From Sphingomonas mucosissima (GTDB lineage: Bacteria; Pseudomonadota; Alphaproteobacteria; Sphingomonadales; Sphingomonadaceae), in NCBI RefSeq assembly GCF_002197665.1, contig NZ_NBBJ01000003.1, forward strand, positions 248,001 through 312,000: DNA of 64,000 nucleotides, written 5' to 3'. The position numbers were made by a program, and so were the translations under genes. Below, piece by piece: positions 35,925-44,274 of the stretch. Within the stretch, counting starts at the first letter, position 1; each line of letters begins with the position of its first letter. Under the pieces are notes generated by a model, which made no database searches, was not told the DNA's origin, and saw nothing but the letters and a program-made list of their open reading frames with translations.

Positions 35925-38192
35925 TCAGCTCTCCGGCGTTTCCAGCAGCTTGTCGATGGTGATCGGCAACTCCCGCACGCGCTTGCCAGTGGCATGGTAG
36001 ATCGCGTTGGCGATCGCCGCCGCCGTGCCGACAATCCCGATCTCGCCCAGTCCCTTGACGCCCAGCGGCGACACTTCGGGATCGGGCTCATGCACGAAGA
36101 TCACGTCGATATCGTGCACATCGGCATGCGCGGGCACATGATATTCGGCGTAATTGTGGTTCATCCACCGGCCCAGCGTCCGGTCGGCGAACGTCTCCTC
36201 GTGCAGCGCCATGCCCATGCCCATCACCACGCCGCCCAGGATCTGGCTGCGCGCGGTTTTCGGGTTGATGATCCGCCCCGCCGCGACGGCATTCACGACG
36301 CGGGTGACGCGCACCTGGTTCAGTTCCTCGTCCACGCGCACCTCGCAGAAGATCGCGCTGTGCGTATTGCGTGACTTGCGCGCCATGGACACCATGTCGT
36401 GGACGCCGGGCTTGGCGGTTTCCTCCACCTCGATCCGGTCCAGCCCGGCCGCCGCCATCACCTCGGTCAGGCTCACGCGAATGTCCGGATTATCACGCCG
36501 GATCATCGCGCCATCGGCGAATTCCAGCCCCTCGATCCCGTTGACACCGCGAAACGGCGTGCCTTCCAGCTTGTCCGCCGCCGACAGCAGCTTCTTCGCC
36601 ACCGACTGGCAGGCGAGCTGCACCGCCGCGCCGGTGGACGCCGCGCCCCAGGAGCCGCCCTCGACGGGCGCTTCGGGCAGGTCGCTGTCGCCCAGCTTCG
36701 CGGTGATCTGTTCGGGCGGCAGGCCCAGCGTATCGGCGGCGACCTGCACCATCACCGTATAGGTGCCCGTTCCGATATCGGAGCTCGCGGAGGCGACCTC
36801 CAGCTTGCCGTCGGCGGTCAGCACCGCGCGCGCCGCCGTCTTGCTGAACTGCGCGTCCCACATGCCGGTGGCGACGCCCCAGCCGATCAGCTCGCGGCCT
36901 TCCTTCATCGATCGCGGCTCGGGCGATCTCTTAGCCCAGCCAAAGCGCGCCGCGCCTTCCTGGTACGCCTCGCGCAGCGCCTTGGAGGTATAAGGCGTGC
37001 CGTTCATCGCATCCACCTCCGAATAATTGAGGAGGCGGAAGTCCAGCGGATCGACACCGGCCGCATAGGCCATTTCGTCCATCGCGATCTCGAACAGCGT
37101 CATGCCCGTCGCCGCGCCCGGCGCGCGCATGTCGGCGGAGGTGTAGGTGTCGCGCGGCGCGATCGCATATTCGCCGCTGGCATTCGGGCAGTCGTAACCC
37201 ATCATGCCCCAGACGACGATGTCCTCCATGTTGCTCTCGAAGCGCGAGGTGGAGGTGGTCGCGTCGTTGATCATCGTGGTGAGCTTGCCGTTCGGCTCGG
37301 CGCCCAGGCTGATCGAATAGGTGCATTCCGGCCGATGCGCATGGGTGAACATCTGCTGGCGCGTCATCACCACGCGCACCGAACGCTCCAGATGGATCGC
37401 GCCCATCACGGCGAGCTGTACCTGCCATTGCGGTCGCAGCCCCGATCCGAAGCCGCCGCCGACATAGGCGTTGACGACGCGCACGTTCTTTTTGCCGAGG
37501 CCGAACGCGCTGGCGAGATAGGCCTGCGTCCCCTGCGATCCCTGCACCTTGTCATAAACGGTGATCGTGCCGTCGCCGTGCCACTCCACCGTGGAAGCAT
37601 GCATCTCCATCGGATTATGGTGCTCGGTGGCGAGGTGATACTCGCCGTGCATCTTTACCGGCGCCGCCGCAAAGGCCGCTTCCGCATCGCCGCGGTTCTT
37701 GGGCGGGTGATAATTGTTGCGCCGCTTCAGGTACGATGGCGTGAACTTCTCCGCGAGCGACGCTTCGAAATCGACATTATGCGCTTCTTCCTCGTAGCGC
37801 ACCTCGATCAGGCTGGCAGCGAAGCGCGCCGCCTCGAATGTCTCGGCCACCACCAGCGCCACCGGCTGGCCGGCGAACAGGACCGTGTCGTCGTGAAGCG
37901 CCTTGAACGGTTCGCCGGGGATCGACAGCTCGTCCTTCCAGCTGCGGTCGAGCCACGCCTGCTTCGGCCGGTTGAGGTGGCTGATCACGTCGACCACACC
38001 CGGCACCGCGCGTGCCGCTGCCTCGTCGATCGACAGGATCTTGCCCTTGGTGATCCGCGAATTGACGGCCATGCCGTGCAGCAGGCCCGAAACATTGTAT
38101 TCGGCGGCATATTTCGCGCGCCCGGTCACCTTTTCCACGCCGTCCACGCGGGACAGGGATGAGCCGATGCCGATCTTGGCTGAAGCGTTCAT
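35925..38192 (-). CDS. paoC: molybdenum hydroxylase large subunit (PaoC-like)
   Basis: A 755-residue molybdopterin-binding subunit of a xanthine-oxidase-family enzyme, closest in layout to the periplasmic aldehyde oxidoreductase PaoC. The ATG at 38192 follows GAGGAG and starts MNASAKIGIGSSLSRVDGVEKVTG. Blocks typical for Mo-cofactor binding are GGGFGSGLRPQWQ, GTGTYTVMVQVAADTLG and VEGGSWGAASTGAAVQLAC. The conserved catalytic Glu lies in VKGLGEIG near the C-terminus. It is the third gene of a three-subunit operon (2Fe-2S, FAD, Mo) and probably oxidises aldehydes to carboxylic acids. Confidence 0.92.
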   Translation of the reverse strand: MNASAKIGIGSSLSRVDGVEKVTGRAKYAAEYNVSGLLHGMAVNSRITKGKILSIDEAAARAVPGVVDVISHLNRPKQAWLDRSWKDELSIPGEPFKALHDDTVLFAGQPVALVVAETFEAARFAASLIEVRYEEEAHNVDFEASLAEKFTPSYLKRRNNYHPPKNRGDAEAAFAAAPVKMHGEYHLATEHHNPMEMHASTVEWHGDGTITVYDKVQGSQGTQAYLASAFGLGKKNVRVVNAYVGGGFGSGLRPQWQVQLAVMGAIHLERSVRVVMTRQQMFTHAHRPECTYSISLGAEPNGKLTTMINDATTSTSRFESNMEDIVVWGMMGYDCPNASGEYAIAPRDTYTSADMRAPGAATGMTLFEIAMDEMAYAAGVDPLDFRLLNYSEVDAMNGTPYTSKALREAYQEGAARFGWAKRSPEPRSMKEGRELIGWGVATGMWDAQFSKTAARAVLTADGKLEVASASSDIGTGTYTVMVQVAADTLGLPPEQITAKLGDSDLPEAPVEGGSWGAASTGAAVQLACQSVAKKLLSAADKLEGTPFRGVNGIEGLEFADGAMIRRDNPDIRVSLTEVMAAAGLDRIEVEETAKPGVHDMVSMARKSRNTHSAIFCEVRVDEELNQVRVTRVVNAVAAGRIINPKTARSQILGGVVMGMGMALHEETFADRTLGRWMNHNYAEYHVPAHADVHDIDVIFVHEPDPEVSPLGVKGLGEIGIVGTAAAIANAIYHATGKRVRELPITIDKLLETPES

Positions 38193-38202
38193 GGCAGGCT
38201 CC

Positions 38203-39216
38203 TCAGGCGATACGCTTGTCGGTTTGCGATTGCGGCGTGCCCGCGGCGGCTTGCGCCAGCGCGCGCACGATCGCGCGGCGGGCAAGGCCGATCTTGAAAT
38301 CATTCTCGCCCTGGCCCTGCGCGCCCTTCAGCAGCGCCTCGGCAACGGTGCGGAACGCTTCCTCGCCCGGCCGCTCGCCGCGTAGCAGCCGCTCCGCCTC
38401 GGGCACGCGCCACGGCTTGTGCGCCACGCCGCCCAGCGCCACGCGCGCCTCCGCAATCTCGCCATCCTCCATCTTCAGTCCGACCGCGACCGAGACGAGC
38501 GCAAAGGCATAAGACAACCGATCGCGCAGCTTCAGATACGTGTAGTTGCTGGCGAACCCTTCCGCCGGCAAGTCGATGGCGGTGACGAGTTCGCCGAGGC
38601 GGAGCGTGTTGTCGCGCCACGGCTCGTCGCCGGGCAGGCGGTGATAATCGGCAAAGGGGATGGTGCGCTCGCCGTCCGGCCCGCTCACCTGCACCTCCGC
38701 CTCCAGTGCGGCGAGTGCGATGCACATGTCGGACGGATGGGTTGCGATGCATTGGTCGCTCGTGCCCAGGATGGCATGGATGCGGTTCACCCCGCCGATC
38801 GCGCCGCAGCCCTCGCCGGGGCTGCGCTTGTTGCACGGCGTGTCGACGTCGTAGAAATAATAACAGCGCGTGCGCTGGTTGAGGTTCCCGCCATTGGTCG
38901 CCGCATTGCGCAACTGCGGCGAGGCGCCAGCGAGGATTGCGGAGGCGAGCAGCGGATAGCGCGCCTGCACCTCCGGATGATAGGCAGTGTCGGCATTGCT
39001 GGCGAGCGCCCCCAGCCGCAGCCCGCGGCCCTCGCGCGGCTCGATCGCCTTCAGCGGCAGCCGGTTGATGTCGATGACCTGCAGCGGCCGCGCGACATTC
39101 TCCTTCATCAAGTCGACGAGGTTGGTCCCCCCGGCGAGATAGGCGGCGTGCTCGGCCCGCCCCGCCGCAATCGCCTCGTTCGTCGCATCGGGGCGCTGAT
39201 AGTCGAAGCGAATCAT
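38203..39216 (-). CDS. paoB: FAD / [4Fe-4S] subunit (PaoB-like)
   Basis: A 337-residue FAD-binding subunit. The ATG at 39216 overlaps the stop of paoA by 4 bases. The FAD loop AGGTNLVDLMKEN and ATNGGNLNQRTRC are visible. The stretch from about residue 118 holds spaced cysteines (RCYYFYDVDTPCNKR, GEGCGAI, DQCIATHPSDMC), the insertion that in PaoB carries an extra [4Fe-4S] cluster and is missing from ordinary xanthine dehydrogenases. This supports a PaoABC-type rather than XdhABC-type assignment. Confidence 0.92.
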   Translation of the reverse strand: MIRFDYQRPDATNEAIAAGRAEHAAYLAGGTNLVDLMKENVARPLQVIDINRLPLKAIEPREGRGLRLGALASNADTAYHPEVQARYPLLASAILAGASPQLRNAATNGGNLNQRTRCYYFYDVDTPCNKRSPGEGCGAIGGVNRIHAILGTSDQCIATHPSDMCIALAALEAEVQVSGPDGERTIPFADYHRLPGDEPWRDNTLRLGELVTAIDLPAEGFASNYTYLKLRDRLSYAFALVSVAVGLKMEDGEIAEARVALGGVAHKPWRVPEAERLLRGERPGEEAFRTVAEALLKGAQGQGENDFKIGLARRAIVRALAQAAAGTPQSQTDKRIA

Positions 39217-39746
39217 GCGCCCTTCTCCGTTTGGAGCACCTCGATCACCGCGTCGGCGATGTTGGTATAAGCGCCGCAGCGGCACAGATTGCCGCTCATC
39301 TGCTCACGCACCTCGTCGCGGGTTTTCGCATGCCCCTCGTTGATCAGGCCCTGCGCCGAACAAATCTGCCCGGGTGTGCAATAGCCGCACTGGAACGCGT
39401 CATGCTCGATGAAGGCGGCTTGCAGCGGGTGGAGCGCGCCAGGCTCACCCAGCCCCTCGATCGTCGTCACCTCGCATCCGTCCAGCGTCACCGCCAGCTT
39501 CAGGCAACTGTTCATCCTTTTGCCGTCGATCAGCACGGTGCACGCCCCGCACTGGCCATGGTCGCAGCCCTTTTTCGATCCGGTGAGGTCGAGCTTGTCG
39601 CGCAGCAGGTCGAGCAAGCTCGTCCACGGCTCCACCTGAAGCGTGCGCGCTTCGCCGTTGATGGTCAGGTTCAGCGGCAGCGTGCCGATCGGGTCGGCGG
39701 CCACCCGCTGCCCGGCGGCGCGATCCAGCGTGACGGCTTCGTTCAT
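39213..39746 (-). CDS. paoA: [2Fe-2S] subunit (PaoA-like), no Tat signal
   Basis: A 177-residue iron-sulfur subunit. The plant-type cluster motif is GCDHGQCGACTVLIDG, and the second cluster is CGYCTPGQI with CRCGAY near the C-terminus. The ATG at 39746 has GGAGTC upstream. Neither this start nor the longer frame carries a twin-arginine signal peptide, whereas E. coli PaoA has one. The complex is therefore probably cytoplasmic. First gene of the operon. No XdhC/PaoD-type cofactor chaperone gene is adjacent. Confidence 0.9.
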   Translation of the reverse strand: MNEAVTLDRAAGQRVAADPIGTLPLNLTINGEARTLQVEPWTSLLDLLRDKLDLTGSKKGCDHGQCGACTVLIDGKRMNSCLKLAVTLDGCEVTTIEGLGEPGALHPLQAAFIEHDAFQCGYCTPGQICSAQGLINEGHAKTRDEVREQMSGNLCRCGAYTNIADAVIEVLQTEKGA

Positions 39747-39810
39747 GGACGAGACTCCTTCAGGCCATGTCCGCCGATAAGGCGGCCGTTCTTCTCCAGA
39801 TCCTGTCCGC

Positions 39811-40614
39811 TCACCGGCCGGAACCGGGCTCGGAAAGGCCGCGGTGGATCTGCGCTGCGGCCTTGTCCGGCAAGACATCGGCGATCGCGCCCACCACCTT
39901 GTTCTTCAGCGTGGGGATCACCTTGTCCTTGCCCGCCATCAGCGCATCGACACCCGCCTTGGCGACCACCGCCGGATCATCCTTGTTCGCCTGCCCGGCG
40001 CGCGTGTCGTCCATGTCGGCGCGGTGGAAGAAATCGGTCTCGGTCACGCTCGGCATCAGTACGGTCACCGTGATCCCGGTATCCTTCAGCTCGTTGCGCA
40101 GCGCCTCGCCGAACCAGCGCAGAAACACCTTGGTGGCACCATAAACCGCCTCGAACGGGTCCGGCATGGTGGCCGCAATGGATGACGTGAACAGGATCCG
40201 CCCGCTGTCCCGCGCCGTCATGTCGCGCAGCACCAGCTTGGTCAGGTGCACCGCGCCGCGCACGTTCAGGTCGATCATCTGCAACTCGGTGGCGAGGTCC
40301 GTTTCCGCGAACGGCCCGCCCAGCCCGATCCCGGCGTTCACGCACAGCACGTCCACCGGGCGCCCGCCAATCGCGCGATGCAGTCCCTCGACCGCTTCTG
40401 CCGTGCCGAGATCGCCGGCATAGGTTTCGACCCGCGCGCCGCCGGACGCAAGCTGCGCCGCGGCATCCCGCAGATGCTGCTCATCTTCTGCCGCTATCAG
40501 CAGGTCATGCCCCCGCTCGCCCAGCTCGCGCGCCAGCTCCAGTCCGATGCCGTTCGAGCCGCCGGTGACGACCGCAAAGGGGCGTGCGGCGGGGTTGCCG
40601 GTGGTATCGCTCAT
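39811..40614 (-). CDS. short-chain dehydrogenase
   Basis: A 267-residue SDR. The cofactor motif is TGGSNGIGLELA near residue 17, NAGIG at about 95, the catalytic Ser in FTSSIAATM and the YxxxK pair in YGATKVF. The C-terminal part (DDPAVVAKAGVDALMAGKDKVIP) resembles DltE/YqjQ-type SDRs that act on lipids or aldehydes. It lies just upstream of the paoABC operon on the same strand (64 bases), so it might supply or use an aldehyde in the same pathway. That link is inference. Confidence 0.85.
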   Translation of the reverse strand: MSDTTGNPAARPFAVVTGGSNGIGLELARELGERGHDLLIAAEDEQHLRDAAAQLASGGARVETYAGDLGTAEAVEGLHRAIGGRPVDVLCVNAGIGLGGPFAETDLATELQMIDLNVRGAVHLTKLVLRDMTARDSGRILFTSSIAATMPDPFEAVYGATKVFLRWFGEALRNELKDTGITVTVLMPSVTETDFFHRADMDDTRAGQANKDDPAVVAKAGVDALMAGKDKVIPTLKNKVVGAIADVLPDKAAAQIHRGLSEPGSGR

Positions 40615-40751
40615 TGCAGGGTCTTTCGCTTGAATGTTGTCCGACCCGAACGGGCGAGCGGGCTAAAGGCTGCGCAAGACCTGCGGTTGTTCAATCCCTT
40701 CCCGCCGCTCTTCCCCAAGCCACATCCCCGGCCAGCGCGATGGCTCGGAGC

Positions 40752-40928
40752 TCAGGCGGGCGGCTTGGATTGCGCGTCCGGGTCGAGCCCGGTGGCCGGC
40801 ACGTCTGTGTTGTCACCGTCCTCCATGCCGAAACGCGTGGTGCCGCCTTCCCCGCCCTGTTGCGGCCGGGTTTCGCCGGCATGGTTTTCCGCCTGCTGCT
40901 TGTCGTCTGCGTTGTTGTTGTCCTGCAT
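40752..40928 (-). CDS. small hydrophilic protein, 58 aa
   Basis: The start at 40928 (MQDNNNADDKQQAE) has GGAGG at a good distance, while an in-frame ATG at 40940 overlaps that site. The product is very hydrophilic, rich in Asn, Asp, Gln and Gly, and probably disordered. No family recognised. It might be a stress-related hydrophilic protein, but only its ribosome site supports it as a gene. Confidence 0.5.
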   Translation of the reverse strand: MQDNNNADDKQQAENHAGETRPQQGGEGGTTRFGMEDGDNTDVPATGLDPDAQSKPPA

Positions 40929-40996
40929 CACGTCCTCCATTCCGGATCATCAACTCCCCGGGCGGTCGCCGGGTCCGAGATCGAGCCGTCCACAAG

Positions 40997-41096
40997 TTTT
41001 CCACAGCGTCACGCACAGCTTTCCCACAAGATCGTCACCGCTTGTTCACAGCGGCCCCCACAGCTTGTTCGCCCCTTTCTCCACAGGTTATGCACA
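40997..41096 (+). promoter_or_regulatory. cluster of five DnaA-box-like nonamers
   Basis: Five TTnnnCACA nonamers lie in the same orientation within 100 bases: 40997-41005 (TTTTCCACA), 41020-41028 (TTTCCCACA), 41042-41050 (TTGTTCACA), 41077-41085 (TTCTCCACA) and 41088-41096 (TTATGCACA). The last matches the consensus TTATNCACA fully, and the first differs at one base. They end 3 bases before the GNAT start codon. Confidence 0.5.
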
Positions 41097-41099
41097 GCC

Positions 41100-41615
41100 A
41101 TGCCGCCGACCGATCCCGCCGTTTCCATCCGCTCGCTCGGCCCCGCGGATCTTCCCGCCGCGCTTGCGATCCAGGCGGCAAGCTATCCGGCGTTTCTGTG
41201 CGAGGATGAGGCAGCGTTTCTGAGCCGGCTGAAGATTGCCGCGTCGTGCTGTCTTGCCGCCGTGCGCGGGGAAACGCTGATCGCTTATCTCCTGGCGCAC
41301 GGCTGGCCAGGCGAGGCGCCGCCCCCGGTCGGAACGGTCCTGCCGCGCCGGGCGGCGAGCGAGGTGCTGTTCATTCACGATCTCGCCGTTGCGTCAGTTG
41401 GACGCGGCACGGGGATAGGCAGCCGGCTGGTACGGGAGGCGTTTGCGCTGGCGAGCGACCTCAACCTTTCTCGCGCCGAGCTGATCGCGGTCGAAGGCGC
41501 CGCCGATTATTGGCGCATGCTGGGCTTTGCCGAGGCGCCATGCACCCCAGCGCTTGCCGCAAAGGTAGCGTCCTACGGTCCGGCTGCGCGCTGGATGACA
41601 CGGGCGATCGGCTGA
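41100..41615 (+). CDS. GNAT-family N-acetyltransferase
   Basis: A 171-residue acetyltransferase. The start ATG at 41100 gives IRSLGPADLPAALAIQAASYP at the N-terminus. The acetyl-CoA loop is HDLAVASVGRGTGIGSRLVREAF (motif A, about 98-120), followed by VEGAADYWRMLGFAE (motif B). No partner gene indicates the substrate. There is no obvious ribosome site, because the DnaA-like repeats run into the start. Confidence 0.8.
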   Translation: MPPTDPAVSIRSLGPADLPAALAIQAASYPAFLCEDEAAFLSRLKIAASCCLAAVRGETLIAYLLAHGWPGEAPPPVGTVLPRRAASEVLFIHDLAVASVGRGTGIGSRLVREAFALASDLNLSRAELIAVEGAADYWRMLGFAEAPCTPALAAKVASYGPAARWMTRAIG

Positions 41616-41703
41616 ACGGCCCTGCGCCCAGTCCGCGCCCTGGCGATCAGCGCCACCATGGCCTCCGCCGAACCAAGCCGCCCACCTCGACGTGTAGAGG
41701 CGC

Positions 41704-42807
41704 TCAGGACGCGGCGCCGAACAGCGGGAGCGCCGGTGCCGCTTCCGGGGCTGGCACATCGAAATTAGAGACGGTGACGCCGACCAGCCGGATCCCCGTA
41801 TCGGGCGGGTAGATCGAGCGGACGAGGTCGAGGCTGGCCTGGCGCAGCAGCGCCTGGTCGGCGATCGCGCCCGCATGACTGCGGCTGCGGGTGATCAGGC
41901 GAAAATCCTGGAACTTGATCTTCACCGTCACCGTGCGGCCGAAGGCTTGCGCCTTTTCGCACCATTCCCAGACATCGTCTGCCATGAGCAGCACGCCGGC
42001 CTCGATCTCGGCCGGCTCGGTCAGATCGCGGTTGAACGTGGTTTCGGAGCCGGAGGATTTGCGCACGCGGTTGGGGTTCACCGGGCGATGATCCTCGGCG
42101 CGCGCAATGGCGTGGTACCAGCCGGCCGAACTGCCGAAATGCTGCTCCAGAAATGCTAGCGACTTGGCGCGCAGATCAGCGCCGGTTTCGATGCCCAGCC
42201 GCTTCATCTTTGCCGCGGTTACCGGCCCGACGCCGTGGAAGCGCGCGACCGGGAGGGTCTCGACCCAGGCCGGCCCCATGTCCGGCGTCACGGCGAACTG
42301 GCCGTTCGGCTTGCGGTGATCGGAGGCGAGCTTGGCGAGAAACTTGTTGTAGCTGATGCCGGCGGACGCAGTGAGGCCGGTTTCCGCCAGGATGCGCGCG
42401 CGGATCGCCTTTGCGGTGGCCCAGGCGGTGGGGAGGCCGGCGCGGTTCGCCGTCACGTCCAGATAGGCCTCGTCAAGCGACAGCGGCTGGATGAGATCGG
42501 TGTACTCGGCGAAGATCGCTTGGATCTGACGCGACACGGCCTTGTACACGTCAAAACGGGGCCGCACGAAAACAAGGTCCGGGCAGCGGCGCAGTGCAGT
42601 GACCGAGGGAAGCGCCGAGCGGACGCCAAAGGCGCGCGCCTCATAGCTCGCTGCCGCCACCACCCCGCGCGCCGCGGCATGGCCGACCGCCACGGGCCGC
42701 CCGCGCAGCGCCGGATCGTCGCGCTGCTCCACCGACGCGAAAAAGGCGTCCATGTCGACATGGATGATCTTTCGTATCGATCCAGCTTCCATGCCGTCCG
42801 CGTCCAT
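41704..42807 (-). CDS. dinB: DNA polymerase IV (DinB, Y-family)
   Basis: A 367-residue translesion polymerase. Catalytic acidic residues lie in IIHVDMDAFFASVEQRD and PLSLDEAYLD. Other family blocks are VVAAASYEARAFGVRSALP, SAGISYNKFLAKLASD and the helix-hairpin-helix region ARFHGVGPVTAAKMKRLGI. The C-terminus ends in ALPLFGAAS, a good match to the beta-clamp binding motif. The start at 42807 follows GAGG. I see no LexA-type box upstream, although I cannot exclude one. Confidence 0.95.
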   Translation of the reverse strand: MDADGMEAGSIRKIIHVDMDAFFASVEQRDDPALRGRPVAVGHAAARGVVAAASYEARAFGVRSALPSVTALRRCPDLVFVRPRFDVYKAVSRQIQAIFAEYTDLIQPLSLDEAYLDVTANRAGLPTAWATAKAIRARILAETGLTASAGISYNKFLAKLASDHRKPNGQFAVTPDMGPAWVETLPVARFHGVGPVTAAKMKRLGIETGADLRAKSLAFLEQHFGSSAGWYHAIARAEDHRPVNPNRVRKSSGSETTFNRDLTEPAEIEAGVLLMADDVWEWCEKAQAFGRTVTVKIKFQDFRLITRSRSHAGAIADQALLRQASLDLVRSIYPPDTGIRLVGVTVSNFDVPAPEAAPALPLFGAAS

Positions 42808-43010
42808 GGCGCCTCATGTAGCAGCGGGAGAACACAAACGGAACAGCGGATCACCCCGGCAGGGCGCCGGGCTGACGCATTGCCGCAGCATTCCGACACT
42901 ATATCGTGGAACGACGCCGCTCGTGCCGCGCTGTGACCATGACGGACGCCGCATCGGCCGCATCGTCACACCAAGGGCCGGACGCATGGATCCGGCAAGA
43001 TGGAGTATTC

Positions 43011-43253
43011 ATGCCCGACAAGAACGCGATCCTGTACCGCATGGTCCTGCCCGATCACACGTGCCCCTTTGGCGTGCGCGCCAAGCAGATGCTGGAAGGC
43101 GCCGGCTACCACGTCGACGACCGCCTGCTTTCAACGCGTGAGGAGGTGGACGCGTTCAAGAACGAACATGGCGTGGCAACGACGCCGCAGGTGTTCATCG
43201 GCGGCGAGCGGATCGGCGGGAGCGACGATCTGGAACGGTATCTGGCCGCATGA
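43011..43253 (+). CDS. glutaredoxin-like protein with a single active-site Cys
   Basis: An 80-residue glutaredoxin fold. The active site reads HTCPFGVRAK, with Cys18 followed by PFG instead of PYC, so only the nucleophilic Cys remains (monothiol type). The later ATTPQVFIGGERIGGSDDLERYL carries the cis-Pro and the glutathione-binding GG-SDD. The ATG at 43011 has GGAG 5 bases upstream. Its stop overlaps the TspO start (ATGA), so the two are translated together. Confidence 0.88.
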   Translation: MPDKNAILYRMVLPDHTCPFGVRAKQMLEGAGYHVDDRLLSTREEVDAFKNEHGVATTPQVFIGGERIGGSDDLERYLAA

Positions 43254-43804
43254 GCGCGGCTGTCACCTCCAAGGCCGGCCTCCCCCGACCGGCTGCCGCC
43301 GCGATCGTCGCTGGCGTGCTGGGCGCAAGCGCACTGCTGGGGAGGCGCAACGCGCCCGACCGGTCTCACCCTCGCACCCGTGCCTGGTACAAGCGGCTCG
43401 ACAAACCCGGCTTCACCCCGCCCGATGCCGCCTTTGGCGCGGTCTGGCCGACGCTGGAAACCGGCCTGGCTGTGGGCGGCTATCGCCTGCTGCGCCAGCC
43501 GCCGGGCGCGCAGCGTAACCTGGCCATCGGGTTGTGGCTCCTCAACACCGGCATGATCGGCGGCTGGACGGAGCTTTTCTTTCGCAAGCGCGCGCTTGGC
43601 GCGAGCGCGATTGCGTCGGGCGCGATGGTGGCGAGCGGCGCGGGCTATGTCGCCTCCGCAGCAAAGCTCGATCGCCCGGCGGCGCTGCTGGGCGTGCCGT
43701 TCGTCGCGTGGGTCGGCTTTGCCACTATCCTGGCCGAGCAGGTGTGGCAGTGGAACGGCGGCGTGCGCCAAGACGCCGATCCGGCGCAATCGGCCGGCGC
43801 CTGA
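43250..43804 (+). CDS. tspO: TspO/MBR-family membrane protein
   Basis: A 184-residue TspO homologue. Five hydrophobic helices are recognisable, with the family patterns WYKRLDKPGFTPPDAAFGAVWPTLE near residues 46-70, GLWLLNTGMIGGWTELFFR, and FVAWVGFATILAEQVWQWNG near the C-terminus. TspO proteins bind tetrapyrroles and influence porphyrin and stress responses. The unusual Leu/Glu positions (PTLE where most have PYLYA or similar, and LNTGMIGGWTELFF) show it is a divergent member. It overlaps the preceding glutaredoxin gene by 4 bases. Confidence 0.88.
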   Translation: MSAAVTSKAGLPRPAAAAIVAGVLGASALLGRRNAPDRSHPRTRAWYKRLDKPGFTPPDAAFGAVWPTLETGLAVGGYRLLRQPPGAQRNLAIGLWLLNTGMIGGWTELFFRKRALGASAIASGAMVASGAGYVASAAKLDRPAALLGVPFVAWVGFATILAEQVWQWNGGVRQDADPAQSAGA

Positions 43805-43907
43805 TCGCGACGGCAGGCGAGCACTAACCCGCTGCCCTAAAGAACGATCGCTGACTCTGGGGCCAAGGCGAGTAGCGGCTCCCCGCGACACCCAACAGCA
43901 CCGGAAC

Positions 43908-43925
43908 GGCGGGGGCACCCCCGCC
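43908..43925. terminator. hairpin between convergent genes
   Basis: An 8-bp perfect inverted repeat (GGCGGGGG with CCCCCGCC) around a 2-base centre, in the gap between the tspO stop and the stop of the minus-strand metal-binding gene. It can act in both directions. Confidence 0.5.
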
Positions 43926-43932
43926 GCCGGGG

Positions 43933-44229
43933 TTACTTCTCGGGTGTCGCCATGCCGGCCATGTCGTGACCGGCGTGCCCGCCATGACTCGCCGCGCCCG
44001 CCATGTCGTGGCCGGCGTGCTCGCCGCCCTGTTCCATGCCCGACATGTTGTGCCCGGCGTGATCGCCGTCCTTCTTCATGTCAGCGCAGCCTTGCGTCTT
44101 GCCCTGCTTGCAGCAGTCGGCTCCGTCCTTGCAGCATGCCTTGCCAGCGGCGCAATCAGGCGCCGCGAACGCGGTAGCGGGGGCGAGCGCCAGCACCGCG
44201 GCCACGCCGATGAACTTGATCATCTTCAT
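43933..44229 (-). CDS. exported Cys/His/Met-rich protein
   Basis: A 98-residue protein with a clear signal peptide (MKMIKFIGVAAVLALAPATAFA). The mature part has six cysteines in the first half (DCAAGKACCKDGADCCKQ and GCAD) and four HAGH-type repeats (HAGHNMSGM, HAGHDMAG, HGGHAGHDMAGM) in the second. Such His-Met repeats resemble the metal-binding region of copper-resistance proteins such as CopB. A periplasmic copper- or other metal-binding role is likely but not proven. It lies downstream of another small exported protein on the same strand. Confidence 0.75.
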   Translation of the reverse strand: MKMIKFIGVAAVLALAPATAFAAPDCAAGKACCKDGADCCKQGKTQGCADMKKDGDHAGHNMSGMEQGGEHAGHDMAGAASHGGHAGHDMAGMATPEK

Positions 44230-44274
44230 GTATGTATTCCTTGAGCTTGCGTGATCATGGTCTTTATCCGGTGA

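Noticed and set aside
36399..38162. 587-residue frame on the plus strand across paoC
   Set aside because: Antisense shadow of a clearly homologous molybdenum hydroxylase gene; its translation is dominated by Arg, His and Gly.
41088..41096. Chromosomal replication origin
   Set aside because: One full DnaA box and four weak ones are present, but no AT-rich unwinding element and no usual origin-linked genes (dnaA, hemE, parAB) are nearby, so a regulatory role is more likely.
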